Positions 1 to 9,560 are shown, counted from the stretch's first letter. The stretch is DNA of 44,305 nt from Candidatus Poribacteria bacterium (GCA_022825825.1 JAJDWA010000041.1:1-44305), one strand, 5' to 3'. The notes: a model not told the origin generated them from the letters alone. Program-made: numbers and translations.

Positions 1-2
1 TT

Positions 3-266
3 TCAAGCGATTATATTTCTACTCTCACCGACTATGGAATTGAAATTTCATTGGCTCATAGCGGGTGTCCTTGGGAGAACGGGTATGCGGAACGGCTTAT
101 CCGAACTCTCAAGGAGGAAGAAGTCCACCTGAATGACTATGATGATATCGCGGATGCTCATACTCGCATTGGACATTTTATTGAACAAGTATATAACCAG
201 AAACGACCTCACTCGGCATTAGGTTATTTAACACCTATTGAATTTGAACAAAAAAACTTGTCTTAA
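3..266 (+). CDS. IS3-family transposase (OrfB), C-terminal part
   Basis: This reading frame is open from the left edge, so the gene begins outside the window. It is the end of the DDE integrase core of an IS3/IS150-group transposase. The stretch ENGYAERLIRTLKEEE holds the catalytic Glu region, and NQKRPHSALGYLTPIEFE is the typical family C-terminus. The upstream part DYISTLTDYGIEIS also fits the rve fold. The stop is at 264-266, and no clear terminal inverted repeat was recognised after it. The element sits about 110 bp upstream of an outer-membrane protein gene. Whether the transposase is intact cannot be judged from this window. Confidence 0.88.
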   Translation, partial: SSDYISTLTDYGIEISLAHSGCPWENGYAERLIRTLKEEEVHLNDYDDIADAHTRIGHFIEQVYNQKRPHSALGYLTPIEFEQKNLS

Positions 267-376
267 CTATAACTGAATTCTGGTCTAAAAAATCGATGGT
301 ACTTCACACATTTGCATTTATCGCGCCGCGCATGGTAAAATATTTCTTACTAATTTGCCCTACAGGTTTCCATCAC

Positions 377-2197
377 ATGCCCTTAAACCGCCTCCTCATA
401 CTTCTCTGCGCTTTACTTTTCTGTTTGGCAACTATGCCTGCTTTTGACAATATAGGGCAAGATGATACCACTTCAGAAAAAACATCAACTAAAAACGAAA
501 CAGAGGAACTCAACTCACAACCCCTTTACAACATTTCCCAACTCAATTTTGCAGGTAATAAACATTTCAATGAGAGAAAATTACGCGATCTGTTCGGGTG
601 GGAGGCAAAAAAAGTATATTCTCAGCAGGAAATCGTATCGGGTTTTGAACGTGTCCTCGCAGCATATCGCAAAGATGGATTCGTGTTCGCGCTGATTTCC
701 CCGCCAACCGTTTCACCTATTTTTACAAGCAGTCCACATGTATCTATCAACGTAACAATTCGAGAAGGTAAACGACTCCGCATAGGTAATTTTTCGCTTA
801 TCGGAAATAGCCTTTTTTCTCAACCCAAGATTCTGCGTGAATTCGGTTTACGAAAAGGGCAATTTTTCTCACGAACCGCACTTGAGCAAGGAATTGAGCG
901 AATTCAACGTTTATACAGTGAGCATGGGTATCCAAAAGTTGAGATAGAACCGACTATCACCGCTCTTTTACCTGCAACTGCCAGTATCAATTTCGCTTTG
1001 CAGATTCGAGAAGGTGCTAAAGTTCAGATAAATAAGATAAAGGTAAGTGGTCTTCAGAAGACAAAAACTGATGTAGTTCTTAGGGAAATTCCTGTTAAAG
1101 TGAACGACTATTTTGACCAACGAAAAATTGATCAGAGTTATCACCGCTTACGGAATTTAGGATATTTTCACCACATCCAACCCAATTTATTGGAAGCGGG
1201 GACATCTGAAGATTCAATCACCTTTCACGCCAAAGTTACTGAAGCAAGAACAGGACGATTAATTGGGGTTCTTGGCTATGCACCGCCGGTGGAAGGTTCA
1301 GATTCTGTGCCACGACTCACTGGAGTCGTGGAAGTGCGTGAGACAAACCTTTTAGGGACAGGTCGGGATATCAACGTCTATTGGAAATCTGGCTTACATA
1401 AGGCACTGCACATCGGATACAAAGAACCGTGGATTTTAGGAAAACCGATTACGTTAGGCGCAGCATATAGTCAACTCAAACAACGCAGCCCGATTGATGA
1501 ATCCGAATCTGAAGAGCGCGCAGCAAGTGTCAGCGGAAGGACAAAATTTGGTAGATTTTATGAAAGTGAAGTAGCGCTCGGCTATAAACGGATACATTTT
1601 GGCGGCATAACATCTCCTGTACCAGGTCCGTTTTCCTCTGCTCCAATGGAACGCGGTACGAAGTTCAGTGTAACCTTGCGGTTAACACGGGATTCACAGG
1701 ATTATTTTCTTAATCCAACGCAAGGTAGGCGTGATAGTGTCGCTGTAGAACTCTCCAGAAGTGAATTTAAACTGCGTAAAGTTTGGCTTGACCTTCAACA
1801 GTATTTTCAGACGTGGGAGAACCAAATAATTGCGATTGAACTGCACGGTGCAGCTGCGTGGGGCATCAACATTCCACCGACAGAACTATTTTATTTAGGG
1901 GGTGCCACCACACTGCGTGGGTATGATGAGGATTGGTTTTCGGGACCTCGGCGCGCACATGCTAATCTTGAATATAGATTCCTTATGGGGCGGAATTCGC
2001 AAATTTTCACCTTCGTTGATTTAGGTTCGGTTACCTTCATTGACCGACCTTCTGTTTTTGATAAACTAAGAGTGGGCTATGGATTCGGGGCAAGACTTGA
2101 ATCTAAAAGCGGTATTATACAATTAGATTATGGACTTGCAGCTGGGGATTCTGCACTACGCGGTAAAATACATGTGAAATTGGGGGCAGCGTTTTGA
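377..2197 (+). CDS. Omp85/TamA-like outer-membrane assembly protein with three POTRA domains
   Basis: Predicted outer-membrane beta-barrel of the Omp85 superfamily (BamA/TamA), which inserts or translocates outer-membrane proteins. The start at 377 gives a signal peptide (MPLNRLLILLCALLFCLAT); the frame is open upstream to an ATG at 296, which would put an unlikely 27-residue extension before it. Three POTRA-like repeats lie at about residues 50-130, 134-210 and 215-290, each with a pattern like the first (FAGNKHFNERKLRDLF). The barrel follows from about 293, with the lid-loop motif GGATTLRGY near residue 512, matching the conserved (V/I)RGF of Omp85 loop 6. At about 606 residues with three POTRAs it is closer to TamA than to five-POTRA BamA. 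The neighbours give no functional hint. Confidence 0.88.
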   Translation: MPLNRLLILLCALLFCLATMPAFDNIGQDDTTSEKTSTKNETEELNSQPLYNISQLNFAGNKHFNERKLRDLFGWEAKKVYSQQEIVSGFERVLAAYRKDGFVFALISPPTVSPIFTSSPHVSINVTIREGKRLRIGNFSLIGNSLFSQPKILREFGLRKGQFFSRTALEQGIERIQRLYSEHGYPKVEIEPTITALLPATASINFALQIREGAKVQINKIKVSGLQKTKTDVVLREIPVKVNDYFDQRKIDQSYHRLRNLGYFHHIQPNLLEAGTSEDSITFHAKVTEARTGRLIGVLGYAPPVEGSDSVPRLTGVVEVRETNLLGTGRDINVYWKSGLHKALHIGYKEPWILGKPITLGAAYSQLKQRSPIDESESEERAASVSGRTKFGRFYESEVALGYKRIHFGGITSPVPGPFSSAPMERGTKFSVTLRLTRDSQDYFLNPTQGRRDSVAVELSRSEFKLRKVWLDLQQYFQTWENQIIAIELHGAAAWGINIPPTELFYLGGATTLRGYDEDWFSGPRRAHANLEYRFLMGRNSQIFTFVDLGSVTFIDRPSVFDKLRVGYGFGARLESKSGIIQLDYGLAAGDSALRGKIHVKLGAAF

Positions 2198-2577
2198 TAT
2201 AGTGTGTTTGTATAGAAGTACCTCAACCTTATTAGCATTTGCACGTCTTGATTATATGTAGAATCTAAAAAATATGAATATTCTCCGGTAGGCGGGGAAT
2301 GCCTAAAGACGAATGCGTGTGGTAGAATACGCGTGTGGTATTCTACATGATTCGCCATGATTCATACCCGGGGAACGCCTAAATGGCGTTCATACCGTTG
2401 ATTTCTTGATTTGGAGGTTTCTTAACATCGCTGGTGCAAGAGTATGTAAATGATTCTGATATCTACCATAAACAGCGTGTGTATGATAACGTAATTCCAT
2501 GCTATTATCTAAAATTGATTGCAACATATCTGATTCTGTGATAATATAATTTGACAAAGTAAAAATGGAGGATTTGG
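2198..2577. repeat. Intergenic region with hairpins and a short direct repeat
   Basis: I see no convincing gene in this 380 bp gap. It holds a perfect 8-bp inverted repeat GTAGAATA/TATTCTAC (2322-2329 and 2339-2346), a 6-bp hairpin AACGCC/GGCGTT (2374-2390), and two copies of GGGGAAYGCCTAAA about 76 bp apart (2294-2307 and 2370-2383). A degraded GGAGGTTTCTTAAC near 2415 resembles the palindromes found elsewhere in the window. The PEPCK promoter presumably lies in the AT-rich last 60 bp, but no well-spaced -35/-10 pair is clear. Confidence 0.5.
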
Positions 2578-4371
2578 ATGACAAACAATAGTAAATTGCT
2601 CAGTTGGGTGCAAGAAGCAGCAGAACTGTGCCAACCCGATGATATTTATTGGTGCGATGGTTCTCAGGAAGAGAACGACAGATTATGTGAACAATTAGTC
2701 CAAAGCGGAACATTTGTTCGATTGAATCCGGATAAACGTCCGGGCAGTTATCTTGCTCGGTCTAATCCGGCAGACGTTGCTCGCGTTGAAGGACGAACAT
2801 ATATTTGCGCCAAAACCCCAGCTGAGGCAGGACCTACAAACAATTGGCATGACCCTGATGAGATGAAAACGACCCTAAAAGGGCTTTTTAAGGGATGTAT
2901 GAAGGGACGCACGATGTACGTCGTTCCTTTTAGTATGGGACCGCTTGGGTCTCCGATTTCACACATAGGCGTAGAAATCAGCGATTCACCTTATGTTGTT
3001 GTCAATATGCGTATTATGACACGCATGGGCAAAGATGTTTTGGAAATTTTAGGCGAAGATGGTGATTTTGTTCCGTGTTTACATTCAGTAGGATCGCCGC
3101 TTGAACCGGGGCAAGAAGATGTTTCGTGGCCCTGCGACCCTGATAATAAATATATTGTCCATTTTCCAGAGGAACGTTCTATATGGTCGTACGGTAGCGG
3201 CTACGGTGGTAATGCGTTGCTCGGTAAAAAATGCTATGCCCTTCGCATCGCCTCTATTATGGCGAAAAACGATGGATGGATGGCAGAACACATGCTCATT
3301 CTGGGCTTAACCAGTCCTGAAGGTGAAAAAACCTATATCGCCGCAGCGTTCCCCAGTGCTTGTGGTAAAACCAACCTCGCCATGCTTACCCCCACTATCC
3401 CAGGATGGAAAGCAGAAACCATTGGTGATGATATTGCTTGGATGAAATTCGGTGAAGACGGAAGGCTCTATGCTATCAATCCTGAAGCTGGCTTTTTCGG
3501 TGTTGCGCCGGGAACGTCTATGGATACAAACCCGAATGCGATGCACACGCTCGGATCAAATTCTATCTTCACAAATGCTGCGCTGACTCCAGATACAGAT
3601 GTTTGGTGGGAGGAGATGACTGAAGAACCCCCAGAAACAGCGGTGAGTTGGCTCGGTGAAGAATGGCATCCCGGCGATGAAAAGACAGCAGCACATCCCA
3701 ATTCCCGCTATACGACACCAGCATCACAATGCCCTATTATCGATCCGAATTGGGAAAATCCGAATGGCGTGCCTATTTCAGCTATTCTTTTCGGTGGACG
3801 CCGCGCTACCACTGTTCCACTTGTATTTGAAGCATTTGATTGGCAACACGGTACCTTTATTGGATCTATCGCTTCGTCTGAACGGACTGCAGCTGCGGCA
3901 GGCACTGTCGGTGAACTTAGACGTGACCCGATGGCTATGCTCCCATTCTGCGGTTATAACATGGGCGACTACTTTGCACATTGGTTAGAAATGGGACAAA
4001 AAACCGATGCAGACAAACTGCCGCGTATCTTTTACGTCAATTGGTTCCGTAAAGATGAAGATGACGGATGGCTCTGGCCAGGTTTTGGCGAAAATAGCCG
4101 TGTCCTTAAGTGGATTGTTGAACGTATTAGCGGAAAGAGTGAAGCGGTTGAAACGCCTATCGGATATTTGCCATCCGAGGGCGCAATTGATACCTCTGGA
4201 CTTGATGTAACTGAGGAGCAGATGACTGAACTCCTGAATGTTGATATTGATGAATGGCTGAACGAAATTCAGTCTATTCGCGAACATTACGAACGGTTTG
4301 AAGAAAAACTTCCCAAGGCTTTGTCGGAAGAATTAGAGGCATTAGAAACTCGTCTGCGTCAAAGTCAATAA
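2578..4371 (+). CDS. pckG: Phosphoenolpyruvate carboxykinase (GTP)
   Basis: Cytosolic gluconeogenic enzyme converting oxaloacetate + GTP to phosphoenolpyruvate + CO2 + GDP (EC 4.1.1.32). The 597-residue length fits the GTP-dependent family rather than the ATP-dependent one. Visible signatures are the kinase-1a P-loop [13 protein letters not shown] (Lys264-Thr265), the metal and substrate region [32 protein letters not shown] split over residues about 283-314, and [18 protein letters not shown] (the Arg-rich nucleotide/OAA binding segment). The ATG is preceded by GGAGG at good spacing. It appears monocistronic, followed by a 15-bp hairpin. Confidence 0.97.
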   Translation: MTNNSKLLSWVQEAAELCQPDDIYWCDGSQEENDRLCEQLVQSGTFVRLNPDKRPGSYLARSNPADVARVEGRTYICAKTPAEAGPTNNWHDPDEMKTTLKGLFKGCMKGRTMYVVPFSMGPLGSPISHIGVEISDSPYVVVNMRIMTRMGKDVLEILGEDGDFVPCLHSVGSPLEPGQEDVSWPCDPDNKYIVHFPEERSIWSYGSGYGGNALLGKKCYALRIASIMAKNDGWMAEHMLILGLTSPEGEKTYIAAAFPSACGKTNLAMLTPTIPGWKAETIGDDIAWMKFGEDGRLYAINPEAGFFGVAPGTSMDTNPNAMHTLGSNSIFTNAALTPDTDVWWEEMTEEPPETAVSWLGEEWHPGDEKTAAHPNSRYTTPASQCPIIDPNWENPNGVPISAILFGGRRATTVPLVFEAFDWQHGTFIGSIASSERTAAAAGTVGELRRDPMAMLPFCGYNMGDYFAHWLEMGQKTDADKLPRIFYVNWFRKDEDDGWLWPGFGENSRVLKWIVERISGKSEAVETPIGYLPSEGAIDTSGLDVTEEQMTELLNVDIDEWLNEIQSIREHYERFEEKLPKALSEELEALETRLRQSQ

Positions 4372-4381
4372 CAGTGAGATA

Positions 4382-4429
4382 ATTTGTGTTATAGGGAAGA
4401 GTACCTATCCACTACCCTATAACACAAAT
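4382..4429 (+). terminator. Long perfect hairpin after pckG
   Basis: The arms 4382-4396 and 4415-4429 are perfectly complementary over 15 bp (ATTTGTGTTATAGGG and its complement) around an 18-nt loop. The position 10 bp after the PEPCK stop suggests a transcription terminator or mRNA-stabilising stem. No T-tract follows, so intrinsic termination is not certain. Confidence 0.55.
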
Positions 4430-4520
4430 AAAACCTTAACTTCTTCAGTAGATGCAAATTTTACAAGGTTATCAAACAGATTGATTCACACAATGCGGTG
4501 AATCCTAAGAGGGAGGGAAT

Positions 4521-5858
4521 ATGTTAGAAAAGTTATTTCGGTTAAAAGAAAGCGGTACAAGTGTTAGGCGAGAGATTGTCGCAGGCTGTACAACCTTTAT
4601 GACCCTCTCGTATATAATTTTCGTTCAACCCGCGCTTCTTTCAATGACAGGCATGAACAGTGGTGCAGTCATGGTAGCGACCTGTCTTTCGAGCGCAGGA
4701 GCCACCTTCCTGATGGCATTCATGACCAACTATCCCGTTGCACTTGCACCCGGTATGGGGATAAACGCCTATTTTGTCTTCAGTGTCTGCTTAGGACTTA
4801 GCGTGCCATGGGAAGAAGCATTAGGCATCGTTTTTATATCTGGCATGTTGTTCGTGATACTTTCGTTTGTTGGTTTGCGTGCGGCCGTAATGAATGCCCT
4901 CCCATCTTCGCTTCACAATGCTATTGCTGTTGGAATAGGCGTGTTCATTGCTTTCATTGGTTTGCAGATGAGTGGTATCATTGAATCGCACCCCGCAACT
5001 TTTGTAACACTCGGCAATATCCACTCTAAACCTGTTATAATTGCAATTTTCGGTATTTTTATTATTCTCACACTTATGGCACACCGAGTAAAGGGAGCGA
5101 TTCTAATGGGAATTCTCGCGACAACTGTGCTATCTTTACTCTTTGGAATCGCCAAATTCAATGGTGTCGTCTCAGCACCACCATCCATATCTCCAACGTT
5201 TTTTAAACTAAGTTTTCCAGATATCTTTAGTAGAGTAGAGTTAATACCAATTATATTCGTTTTCTTTTCTGTTGACATGTTTGATAGTATAGGCACACTC
5301 ACAGCAACTGGACACGAGGCTGACCTTCTTGAGGATGGGAAACTTTCTAAAGGTCGACAGGCACTTTTGACAGATGCGATCGGTTCAGTAGGCGGTGCTT
5401 GTCTCGGCACTTCAACGGTTACGTGTTATATTGAAAGTGCTTCCGGTATTGCTGAGGGAGGACGCACCGGACTAACATCACTTGTTACTGGTCTTCTCAT
5501 GCTACTGGCACTGTTTTTCACACCACTCATCCAAATCGTTGGAAGTGGGTACGACATTAATCCAATTGATCCAACAAATCCGCTCCTTTATCCCATTATC
5601 GGTCCCGCATTAATAGTAGTCGGTGGTTTGTTGCTCAAAGACCTCGTGAACATTAACTGGAATGATTTTACCGAAGCAATTCCCGCTGCGCTGACCGTGT
5701 TCATGATGCCGCTCTCCTTCAGTATTACGGATGGAATCGCGTTCGGTTTTATTTCTATCTCGTTTCTAAAAATAGTCACTGGACGTCATAAAGAGGTAAA
5801 CCCGCTTGTCCACTATTTCGCAGTGTTCTTTATTGCTCGGTACATTGGATTTGCATAG
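4521..5858 (+). CDS. NCS2-family purine permease (AzgA/PbuG-like)
   Basis: Inner-membrane proton-coupled importer of purine bases (adenine, guanine, hypoxanthine) of the nucleobase:cation symporter-2 AzgA branch. The 445 residues are almost entirely hydrophobic segments, consistent with 12-14 membrane spans. Family signatures include TFMTLSYIIFVQPALLS near the N-terminus, LAPGMGINAYF in the first half and ESASGIAEGGRTGLTSL in the centre. The start has a strong GGAGGG ribosome-binding site. It lies alone between pckG and a repeat-rich gap. Guanine/hypoxanthine against adenine preference cannot be read from the sequence. Confidence 0.93.
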   Translation: MLEKLFRLKESGTSVRREIVAGCTTFMTLSYIIFVQPALLSMTGMNSGAVMVATCLSSAGATFLMAFMTNYPVALAPGMGINAYFVFSVCLGLSVPWEEALGIVFISGMLFVILSFVGLRAAVMNALPSSLHNAIAVGIGVFIAFIGLQMSGIIESHPATFVTLGNIHSKPVIIAIFGIFIILTLMAHRVKGAILMGILATTVLSLLFGIAKFNGVVSAPPSISPTFFKLSFPDIFSRVELIPIIFVFFSVDMFDSIGTLTATGHEADLLEDGKLSKGRQALLTDAIGSVGGACLGTSTVTCYIESASGIAEGGRTGLTSLVTGLLMLLALFFTPLIQIVGSGYDINPIDPTNPLLYPIIGPALIVVGGLLLKDLVNINWNDFTEAIPAALTVFMMPLSFSITDGIAFGFISISFLKIVTGRHKEVNPLVHYFAVFFIARYIGFA

Positions 5859-5910
5859 AAAGCAATATAGACAAAACGGTTGGCTTATTACAAAGAATTC
5901 TATTTTATTA

Positions 5911-6015
5911 AGGACTTGCGCAATTTTCATGATTTTCCCAAATAGAGTAATTTCAGCAGAATTCTGAGTTCTCAGCGCGCTGGCAAAGCACGACTACCTT
6001 TTGTGCGTAAGTCCT
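5911..6015. repeat. MITE-like 105-bp element with AGGACTTRCGCA ends
   Basis: The left end AGGACTTGCGCAA (5911-5923) is inverted as TTGTGCGTAAGTCCT at 6001-6015, matching with few mismatches. The interior is non-coding and AT-rich at the left. A non-autonomous transposon derivative is the simplest reading. No clear target-site duplication is visible. A related end pair (ACTTGCGCA at 9135, TGCGTAAGT at 9289) occurs in another gap. Confidence 0.5.
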
Positions 6016-6036
6016 CACTATATTTCTTTTATACAA

Positions 6037-6157
6037 CATTTATAGTCCAATCTAAAATATGTGGACACTTCAATGCACAACCTATCTTACCATCCATTGC
6101 TGGCGAGGTTTCCTAACCTCGCTAATATCCAAGTAATTGTGGACTTTACTATAAATG
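6037..6157. repeat. Palindromic repeat element with CATTTATAGT terminal inverted repeats
   Basis: The 10-bp termini CATTTATAGT (6037-6046) and ACTATAAATG (6148-6157) are perfect inverted copies. Inside are a 20-bp core AATCTAAAATATGTGGACAC (6049-6068), found with one mismatch on the other strand at 33205-33224, and the hairpin GCGAGGTT-TCCT-AACCTCGC (6103-6122). The right terminus resembles the left end of the repeat at 8744. The element overlaps an ATG at 6155 that could be mistaken for a gene start. Confidence 0.6.
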
Positions 6158-6178
6158 AACGGTAGCATCTTGAAAGAA

Positions 6179-6931
6179 ATGAGAGCGTTATTTCTCACTC
6201 TCTGCAGTGTCTTGTTACTTTTTGCCTGCGGTTCTGATGAAATTCCAGAACCTATTGAAGCGAAACCGAACTATTTTCCCGATGCTGTCGGAAGCAGATG
6301 GGTCTATCGAAACGCTGACGGATCCAAATGGACACGGGAAATTACAAATGGAAATGGTTCTCAGGATGGAGACTATCAGACCTTTACCTATACCCCTTCG
6401 GTTTCTGAAATAGAGGTCAATTTTCTAAAACCGACCTCCTTCCGCGTTGCCCAAAACCAAATTCTTTTTCATGTTGATAAAAAAATAGATCACTACATCC
6501 AAACCGAACTCCCTAACTCGGTCCAGGACGAATTTGAAGGATTAGAATTAAAAATTGCACTTGAGCCAATTTCGCTCCCTAAACTCCTTTTCTTTCAAGG
6601 ACCTCTAACCTCTAATTCCCAATGGGACGCACTCAATTTAAAAGTCAATGGAAACATTACGTTACAAAACCTGACTCTCCTTCAAATTCCTTTCGAGGTG
6701 CATTTCATTATTAAAGGTGAGGTAATTAGCGAAGGATCCATTGAAACACTTGCAGGAAGGTTTGAGAATGCATATCAACTCAAATATCAAACAGAAATCG
6801 TCCAGACCGTTTTTTCTCAGGAGGAGTCAACCGTACGTAATCAAACAATATGGTTCGTTCCCCACGTTGGTATTGTCAAAATTGAAGATGAGCGGGATGT
6901 AACAGAGTTAATTGAATATAAAGTAAAATGA
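6179..6931 (+). CDS. Hypothetical lipoprotein
   Basis: Secreted lipoprotein of unknown function, about 250 residues. From Met at 6179 the N-terminus MRALFLTLCSVLLLFAC is a signal peptide ending in a lipobox (LFAC). An alternative in-frame ATG at 6155 lies inside the inverted repeat of the upstream element, so 6179 is preferred. The mature part starts with a region like PNYFPDAVGSRWVYRNADG, a pattern common in secreted proteins that report on 'text of the sample' beta folds, but I recognise no named domain with confidence. Its stop overlaps the start of the ELM1-like gene by 4 bp (ATGA), so the two are cotranscribed. Confidence 0.75.
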   Translation: MRALFLTLCSVLLLFACGSDEIPEPIEAKPNYFPDAVGSRWVYRNADGSKWTREITNGNGSQDGDYQTFTYTPSVSEIEVNFLKPTSFRVAQNQILFHVDKKIDHYIQTELPNSVQDEFEGLELKIALEPISLPKLLFFQGPLTSNSQWDALNLKVNGNITLQNLTLLQIPFEVHFIIKGEVISEGSIETLAGRFENAYQLKYQTEIVQTVFSQEESTVRNQTIWFVPHVGIVKIEDERDVTELIEYKVK

Positions 6932-7998
6932 AAGTTGTAATCTTAAGCGATAAAAAACCGGGGCATTACAAACAATCTTTGGGTATTGTGCAAAAAATGC
7001 CTGAATGCCAAATGGAATGGCTTGAGATACAATTCCGTGCTAAATGGCGCGATAATTTCCTGCGTGTATTCATGTTTGTTTTCGGTGGCATGCCTTTACC
7101 AACCTCGTTTATCCGCATGCTCCTCCGGTCAAGCCTCACCACATCTGCATACAACGCAATTTTACAAATCCAAGATATAGATGTTGTTCTCTCAACGGGA
7201 TCATCCGTAGCTGCGGTCAATCTACTCCTCGGTAAAAAGCTTAGTGCCAAAACAGTAACTTGTCGTAGACCTTCGCCTATAGGCATCCGTCATTTTGACC
7301 TTGCAATTCTGCCGATGCTTTCGTGGGAGAGTGCTAAAGGCAGAGACAATGTCTGCAAAACGATCGGTGTACCAAACCCTATTTCCCCAGACACACTAAA
7401 TGCTGAGCGGACAGCGTTGGAACAAAAACTTGATCTTCCAGACTGCCCGCGCATTGGTATACTTGTCGGTGGGACAGATCAACACGAGACTATCACTATA
7501 GAAGACGCTGAGCATCTGGGTAAAATTTGCACGGCAGTCGTCAAAAAAATAAACATTCAGATAGTGGTGACAACCTCTCGTCGAACACCATCAAATGTGA
7601 CGGAATACTTGAAATCACAACTGGCGCATGCAGACTGGTGTCCATTTTTTATTCAACCTAATACTATTTCAGAACTTGATGATCCATATCAAGCCATTCT
7701 CGCCTTAAGTGACTTAATCATTGTCACTGCAGATAGTTTCTCAATGGTATGTGAAGCAGCAAGTAGTGGACGTCAGGTTATCGTTCTGTCACTTTCACAA
7801 AAAGTGCGTAGACAACCGAAGCGTTATAAAGTCTATGAGTATATGGAACAACATTCAATTGTAAGGCAGTGTACACTGGAGGCGTTACCACAGCAGATCG
7901 ATGAGGCATTGGCATCAAGTTATGAATCAAACATACCCCTTCAAGATACGGAAAAGGCAGTGAATGCGATACAGATGCTTATCAGTGAAAATAAATGA
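6928..7998 (+). CDS. ELM1/DUF1022-family protein
   Basis: Belongs to the Mito_fiss_Elm1 (DUF1022) family, GT-B-like proteins found in bacteria near envelope genes and named after the plant mitochondrial fission protein. Matching stretches are the N-terminal SDKKPGHYKQSLGI, the middle GILVGGTDQHETI, VTTSRRTPSNV, and the C-terminal TADSFSMVCEAASSG, which resembles a nucleotide-sugar-binding end of glycosyltransferases. It has 356 residues, the usual size. It is translationally coupled (ATGA) to the upstream lipoprotein. The biochemical role in bacteria is not established; an envelope glycan function is an inference from the fold. Confidence 0.83.
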   Translation: MKVVILSDKKPGHYKQSLGIVQKMPECQMEWLEIQFRAKWRDNFLRVFMFVFGGMPLPTSFIRMLLRSSLTTSAYNAILQIQDIDVVLSTGSSVAAVNLLLGKKLSAKTVTCRRPSPIGIRHFDLAILPMLSWESAKGRDNVCKTIGVPNPISPDTLNAERTALEQKLDLPDCPRIGILVGGTDQHETITIEDAEHLGKICTAVVKKINIQIVVTTSRRTPSNVTEYLKSQLAHADWCPFFIQPNTISELDDPYQAILALSDLIIVTADSFSMVCEAASSGRQVIVLSLSQKVRRQPKRYKVYEYMEQHSIVRQCTLEALPQQIDEALASSYESNIPLQDTEKAVNAIQMLISENK

Positions 7999-8052
7999 GA
8001 GAAATTAGTGCGGAAGAATGCACCAATAGTTTGGATAGTAAATTTGTAGGAG

Positions 8053-8076
8053 ATGGCGAGGAAAATACCCCGCCAT
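8053..8076. terminator. Hairpin between convergent genes
   Basis: ATGGCGAGG (8053-8061) pairs with CCCCGCCAT (8068-8076) with one A-C mismatch around a 6-nt AAAATA loop. It lies between the end of the ELM1-like gene and the convergent lipoprotein gene, where a bidirectional terminator is expected. A short T-rich stretch follows some 10 nt later. Confidence 0.4.
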
Positions 8077-8158
8077 GCCGATTCTGCTTTTCGATCACTT
8101 CAGAATCTTAATTTCCGGAACCTTCTTCTATCGGCTTATAATACCCGGAACCGAAGAG

Positions 8159-8647
8159 CTATCCCTCATATCTGATTGCCCAAGTGCGTTTTTGCTCATT
8201 TGCGCCACTTTCTGGATTCGGCCACAAATACTCAATCCATAGTCCTGTCTCTGTTGCCTCGGCGATTTTTGCCCCCAAAGTCGAGCCATCATGACGTTCA
8301 ACATCTTCAGCAAGCCATTCAACATCCTTAAGATCTGTGCCTATGAGATCTGGTCTTGGCGCGTGCGCGACAAAAAGATCGTTTTCATCTGTGATAAACA
8401 CATACCATTGACCGTCAATATTCGCAGAGTCGTTGTGATAAGCTTCAACTGCATCGCGACCTCCTGTTTTATAGAGATCAATCGCTGCTTGTACTAAGGC
8501 AACTGTATACGCCTCAGGATTATCCTTTGTTGGTGTCTCTGATGGTTTAGTAACATCCATCATAGAATCTGTCATTGCCTTTTCACACCCTGTTATACCT
8601 ATTGCTGCAAGTCCTAATACAAGCAGCAGTGTCAAAAAATTTTTCAA
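8159..8647 (-). CDS. Lipoprotein with a Cache-like sensor domain
   Basis: A 162-residue protein starting at a TTG codon (8647-8645) with an AAGGAG site about 8 nt upstream. The N-terminus MKNFLTLLLVLGLAAIGITGC is a lipoprotein signal peptide. The rest resembles a single Cache domain: an N-terminal helix (VALVQAAIDLYKTGGRDAVEAYH) is followed by GQWYVFITDENDLFVAHAPRPDLIGTDL and a C-terminal strand. Cache domains bind small extracellular ligands. Here no signalling module is attached, so it may be a free ligand-binding lipoprotein. It is transcribed convergently to the preceding pair. Confidence 0.72.
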   Translation of the reverse strand: MKNFLTLLLVLGLAAIGITGCEKAMTDSMMDVTKPSETPTKDNPEAYTVALVQAAIDLYKTGGRDAVEAYHNDSANIDGQWYVFITDENDLFVAHAPRPDLIGTDLKDVEWLAEDVERHDGSTLGAKIAEATETGLWIEYLWPNPESGANEQKRTWAIRYEG

Positions 8648-9560
8648 TTTGTAACTCCTTATTTGCTATAAAAATTTTACAATCTTTAATTGTATACCCT
8701 AATTCTGCAATTGTCAAATAGTCTTTTTCTTGCACAGGGTTATTTATAGTAAACTTTAGAATTAACTGGACGTTTTGAGATGTAGGAGGGAACTCCGATT
8801 CCCGACTGCTCCTACAGTTCGGTCGCGATTCGGAGATCGCTCCTACAGAAAATGTGTATCATTATTTTCAAAGTTAACTATAATTTTATGAATTCTCATT
8901 TTATCAAGTTAACTGCGAGTTTAGGATTTGAAGCATAATATTTCATCTTATCAGCTATACGCGTTATTCCTGCGAATCGGAATACGGATAATGCGGTCCT
9001 GCGCAAAGCTGCCATAACTTGTGGTATTGCTCCACATCGGACAGGTGATGCATCTTCTCCAAGTAAAGCCTCCGCATCCAGGTTATCATATATAAAACCT
9101 TGATATCTCCGCGAAGTTCCCTATAATAGACAAAACTTGCGCAATTTGCGAATTTAAGGGTTAAAGGAACAAGCAAACCCATAGATGTTAACTTTGCGTC
9201 ATGCCAGGCCCGGTAGGTTCGGTTTCCTAACCGAACCGGATTTAAACGGAGCGGTTAGAAACCGCTTCTACCGTATAGGGCCCCAAACTGCGTAAGTGGT
9301 GAATGTTGAACGCTACCTCCGAAAATCTGATGAGTGGGTGCTTACCTATTTTCAAGACCTTGCACAGCAACTACCACTTACTCCCATTCAGTGCGAATTG
9401 CCTTTGCGAGAAATATACGAACGCGTTACATTTCCTGAATAGAATCAACACGAAAAAACATTACCAAAGTGGTGCTTACCCACTTTGCAAGCGAAGTACT
9501 TAATCTTACCTTCATATTATCTTGCCTCCAATCTTAAATTCATGCTAAAATACCGATAGC
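8648..9560. repeat. Repeat-rich 0.9-kb intergenic region
   Basis: I see no gene I can defend here. Position 8744-8883 is a MITE-like repeat (listed separately). At 9135-9297 the ends ACTTGCGCA and TGCGTAAGT form a second, 163-bp element whose interior holds two hairpins: GGTTCGGTT-TCCT-AACCGAACC (9216-9237) and GCGGTT-AGA-AACCGC (9251-9265). Downstream, a GTGGTGCTTACC-type stretch occurs twice (about 9335 and 9470). On the minus strand 8964-9182 is an open frame of 72 codons, with a plausible C-terminal part but an N-terminus made by the repeat end. It may be a gene remnant, unrecognised. Confidence 0.5.
8744..8883. repeat. MITE-like element with TTATAGTWAACTTTRA ends
   Basis: The left end TATAGTAAACTTTA (8745-8758) is inverted at 8868-8883 (TCAAAGTTAACTATAA) with about two mismatches. 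The interior has the palindromic word TGTAGGAG/CTCCTACA at 8781-8788, 8809-8816 and 8840-8847, embedded in a GC-rich motif (CGATTCGGAGATCGC). The left end also resembles the reverse of 6126-6153, so both belong to one repeat family. Confidence 0.55.

Noticed and set aside
4913..5410. 165-codon minus-strand open frame within the purine permease gene
   Set aside because: It is antisense to a well-conserved membrane protein, so it is a shadow of codon bias.
8964..9182. 72-codon minus-strand open frame
   Set aside because: Its N-terminus is made from the repeat end, and I recognise no family. Kept only as a possible remnant in the intergenic description.
9303..9503. 66-codon plus-strand open frame
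   Set aside because: The composition is Cys-rich and unlike the neighbours, it spans two direct repeats, and there is no ribosome-binding site.
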